Shown here piece by piece: positions 38,610 to 40,113 of a DNA stretch of 40,113 nucleotides. The position numbers and the translations under genes were made by a program. The DNA is from a virus, in IMG/VR virus record IMGVR_UViG_3300032163_000042, positions 1-40,113 of that record; one strand, 5' to 3'. Each line of letters begins with the position of its first letter. The first letter of the stretch is position 1. The notes below the pieces were generated by a model. The model made no database searches, was not told the origin of the DNA, and saw only the letters and a program-made list of their open reading frames with translations.

Positions 38610-39031
38610 TGAAACAGACATACCTCAAAGTCGTGGAAGCCTGTCATTATGTTTGCTGCGGCAACGGAGATGCCGGCAATTATCATACCGCCGTGACGCC
38701 ACCCCGACAACTATCTAGGGCCGCGAAGCGCTTCTGGAAGAAGTGCGACCTAGCCCCTGCAGAGGGGGCTGTGATTGCCACCTGCGACGGCCAGGTCGTG
38801 GGGTTTTTTCGGTACTACACTGATTGGCCAGGGGCCAAAACGCTGTTGGCGGCCGGCACCTGGGTAGATCCAGAGCATCGTAGTCGGGGTCTGGCGAAGA
38901 GGATGTGGAAGCTGGCGATAACAAATTTTAGACCCAAGGTAATAAACGCCGTTGCCGTCAGCGAAGGCGGGCATTCGCTGGTGTTGGCCGTGAAGAAGCT
39001 GTTCCCACGCATCAAAATCGACTTGAACTGA
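38609..39031 (+). CDS. GNAT N-acetyltransferase
   Basis: A 140-aa protein with the acetyl-CoA-binding motif A at 86-100 (VDPEHRSRGLAKRMW, containing R-x-R-G-x-A). The preceding strands (AVIATCDGQVVGFFRYY, then KTLLAAGTWVD) fit beta strands 2-4 of the GNAT fold. The start is the ATG overlapping the HD hydrolase stop (TGATG); the longer frame from 38567 would run over that gene. Substrate unknown; a small molecule or a protein N terminus or lysine is possible. Confidence 0.8.
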   Translation: MKQTYLKVVEACHYVCCGNGDAGNYHTAVTPPRQLSRAAKRFWKKCDLAPAEGAVIATCDGQVVGFFRYYTDWPGAKTLLAAGTWVDPEHRSRGLAKRMWKLAITNFRPKVINAVAVSEGGHSLVLAVKKLFPRIKIDLN

Positions 39032-39036
39032 CTCCA

Positions 39037-39330
39037 ATGACACCACTAGCCGCTATCCCCTTGACGATTGGCTTCTTGGCCCTGCTTCTATTGGCACGAT
39101 CATGGTCACTCGACGGCAAACCGAAGCCTCCACCGAAGAAGAAAATGCCGATCGTGGAGAAATTTACTGCCACGCCGATGATCAGCGGTGCCGAAGTGGC
39201 TCTGGATATGCTCCGTAAAAAGAAAGGGTCTCTTCCCAAGACGGCCTTGGACGAGGAGCTGGAGCGACGAGGTGCTATACTCAGAGCACGTCAAGATGCT
39301 TGGTTCAAAAAGCAGGAGAGTAAGTCATGA
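39037..39330 (+). CDS. N-terminally membrane-anchored basic protein
   Basis: A 97-aa protein. The N terminus is one hydrophobic helix (PLAAIPLTIGFLALLLLARS), followed by a proline-lysine linker (KPKPPPKKK) and a charged helical C terminus (TALDEELERRGAILRARQDA). Topology, size and the Pro-Lys linker resemble signal-anchor phage proteins such as i-spanins, but it is not next to an o-spanin gene; the nearest lipoprotein is 1.6 kb upstream. Its TGA overlaps the next ATG (ATGA). Confidence 0.7.
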   Translation: MTPLAAIPLTIGFLALLLLARSWSLDGKPKPPPKKKMPIVEKFTATPMISGAEVALDMLRKKKGSLPKTALDEELERRGAILRARQDAWFKKQESKS

Positions 39331-39560
39331 AGAAGTCTAAGTCCAGAAAAAAGAAGCCGGTCCTTGTATTTAAGGGTCCACTCGTTTCCGGCTGGGGTTT
39401 TGAAGCCGACAGAAATCAGCCGGGAATTTTCTACTATCTAGAAACAGCTCCGGGCGTACGCATTCCCGTCTCCAGAGAAGCATTTGAGGCCGTGGATAAG
39501 ATCCGGGCCCGAAACGAGAAGGTGCGGCTCGAATTCACTGTCACCGGAGAGAAACGATGA
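39327..39560 (+). CDS. Small basic protein, function unknown
   Basis: A 77-aa protein with a strongly basic start (KKSKSRKKK) and a beta-rich body (VLVFKGPLVSGWGFEADRNQ, then VRIPVSREAFEAVDKI, ending VRLEFTVTGEKR). Nucleic-acid binding is likely from the basic tail only. It overlaps its neighbours by ATGA on both sides. Confidence 0.75.
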   Translation: MKKSKSRKKKPVLVFKGPLVSGWGFEADRNQPGIFYYLETAPGVRIPVSREAFEAVDKIRARNEKVRLEFTVTGEKR

Positions 39561-39835
39561 CCTTTGATGAAATACTCAATGAGTTGCGTGCCAATGGCCA
39601 GGGGCTAGTGGCCGCCGCCCTCGAAAACAGGGTTGCGGAGCAGGCACAGGCCAGCCTCCAGAGGGCGTCACAACTACGTGGTTTTTACGCTGAACTGATC
39701 ACCGGCATGGCCGGCACTGGCTTCAATCCTAGCCCGATGACGGCCATCCTGAGTCAGGACTTCTACTTTGCTCATGCTGTTGCCGCCAGCTTGGGCGTTA
39801 CCGTCGATTTGACAGAAGCCGAGGCAACAGCATGA
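39557..39835 (+). CDS. Small helical protein, function unknown
   Basis: A 92-aa protein, helical (TFDEILNELRANGQGLVAAA, then AQASLQRASQLRGFYAELIT). No family recognised. It is linked to both neighbours by ATGA overlaps, so it is part of the same translation-coupled cluster. Confidence 0.75.
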   Translation: MTFDEILNELRANGQGLVAAALENRVAEQAQASLQRASQLRGFYAELITGMAGTGFNPSPMTAILSQDFYFAHAVAASLGVTVDLTEAEATA

Positions 39836-40113
39836 GCTACGTGATTTTGCCGGCTTCCAAGGTAAGGGAGCTGTGCAAGCAGACACTGAGTAATATCGAA
39901 GCGTCTCGAGCTAACTCCAGACGAAAATATTTAGACTCTCAGATTGCCCGCTCCAAGAATTCATTCTGGCGGCGTCTGTTTAGGGAACCTATCATTACCG
40001 ACGAACAAATCATAGTCAGAGATAAAGGTGATACACATAACATTTGGGGAAGTGGATTGTTTTGGGCCAGCTACGGCCATAGTGAGCAGGAACGCCTAGC
40101 AGAGAGTTTGCTC
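39832..40113 (+). CDS. Unknown protein, partial (continues past the window)
   Basis: 94 codons are visible, starting in an ATGA overlap (MSYVILPASKVRELCKQTLS). The frame stays open to the end of the window. The first 50 residues are helical and basic (SRANSRRKYLDSQIARSKNS, then FWRRLFREP); after that it turns mixed (ITDEQIIVRDKG). No family can be assigned from this part. Confidence 0.7.
   Translation, partial: MSYVILPASKVRELCKQTLSNIEASRANSRRKYLDSQIARSKNSFWRRLFREPIITDEQIIVRDKGDTHNIWGSGLFWASYGHSEQERLAESLL

Noticed and set aside
1-40113. CRISPR arrays, tRNA genes, insertion sequences
   Set aside because: No regularly spaced direct repeats, cloverleaf-like sequences with a T-loop, or transposase genes were found by eye. 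A tRNAscan or IS search would settle this.

Overview
The window is part of the genome of a large tailed phage with a contractile tail (myovirus type). The left 27 kb, all on the minus strand, is a tail and baseplate operon read from about 27.0 kb down to position 1. Its order is: two tail-assembly chaperone-like genes, a tape measure candidate, a hub (gpD/gp27-like), an OB-fold spike, a gp53/gp25-like baseplate wedge fusion, a giant baseplate-J (gp6-like) protein, a small protein, a pectate-lyase-fold tailspike, a protein carrying a kelch propeller, a small beta-rich protein, a tail fibre and a GH108 endolysin. The right 13 kb, all on the plus strand, holds short, tightly overlapping genes that look early or metabolic. 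They include a SprT-like metalloprotein, a DUF932 protein, a T4 Rnl1-like RNA ligase, an SF2 helicase, RNase HI, a 5'(3')-deoxyribonucleotidase, a MESH1/SpoT-like HD hydrolase, a GNAT acetyltransferase, a WYL-domain protein and many unknown small proteins. The two blocks diverge from a 146-bp region (27011-27156), the longest gene-free stretch; no stretch over 300 bases lacks a gene. The host is probably a Gram-negative bacterium (GH108 endolysin, a lipobox lipoprotein, sigma70-type promoters, AGGAG-type ribosome sites), but it cannot be named.

Three endonuclease genes sit between structural genes (HNH at 360, GIY-YIG at 19448, HNH at 25591) and an endonuclease VII-type HNH gene lies at 34464. 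The most striking is at the left end. The HNH gene at 360-890 splits an endolysin gene. Upstream of it remains an orphan 27-codon 5' end with its own ribosome site. Downstream of it the endolysin continues with a second, diverged copy of the same N terminus. This looks like an element that landed at the catalytic HEG codons and brought a replacement 5' end.

Other notable items are: a seven-motif kelch region nested inside a two-part phage beta-domain; related protein modules shared between the tailspike and the baseplate J protein; a helicase whose C terminus carries zinc ribbons and an AP2-like domain of the homing-endonuclease kind; a perfect 12-bp hairpin before the J gene; sigma70 promoters sharing GCTTGACA, one with its -35 box in the loop of a terminator hairpin; and a run of ATGA/TTGA-overlapped mini-genes that includes a small lipoprotein.

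The plus-strand genes likely form several transcription units starting at about 27.1, 28.26, 29.57, 36.35 and 37.93 kb, with a weaker candidate at 31.5 kb. All functions are inferred from sequence motifs; no search or structure prediction was run.
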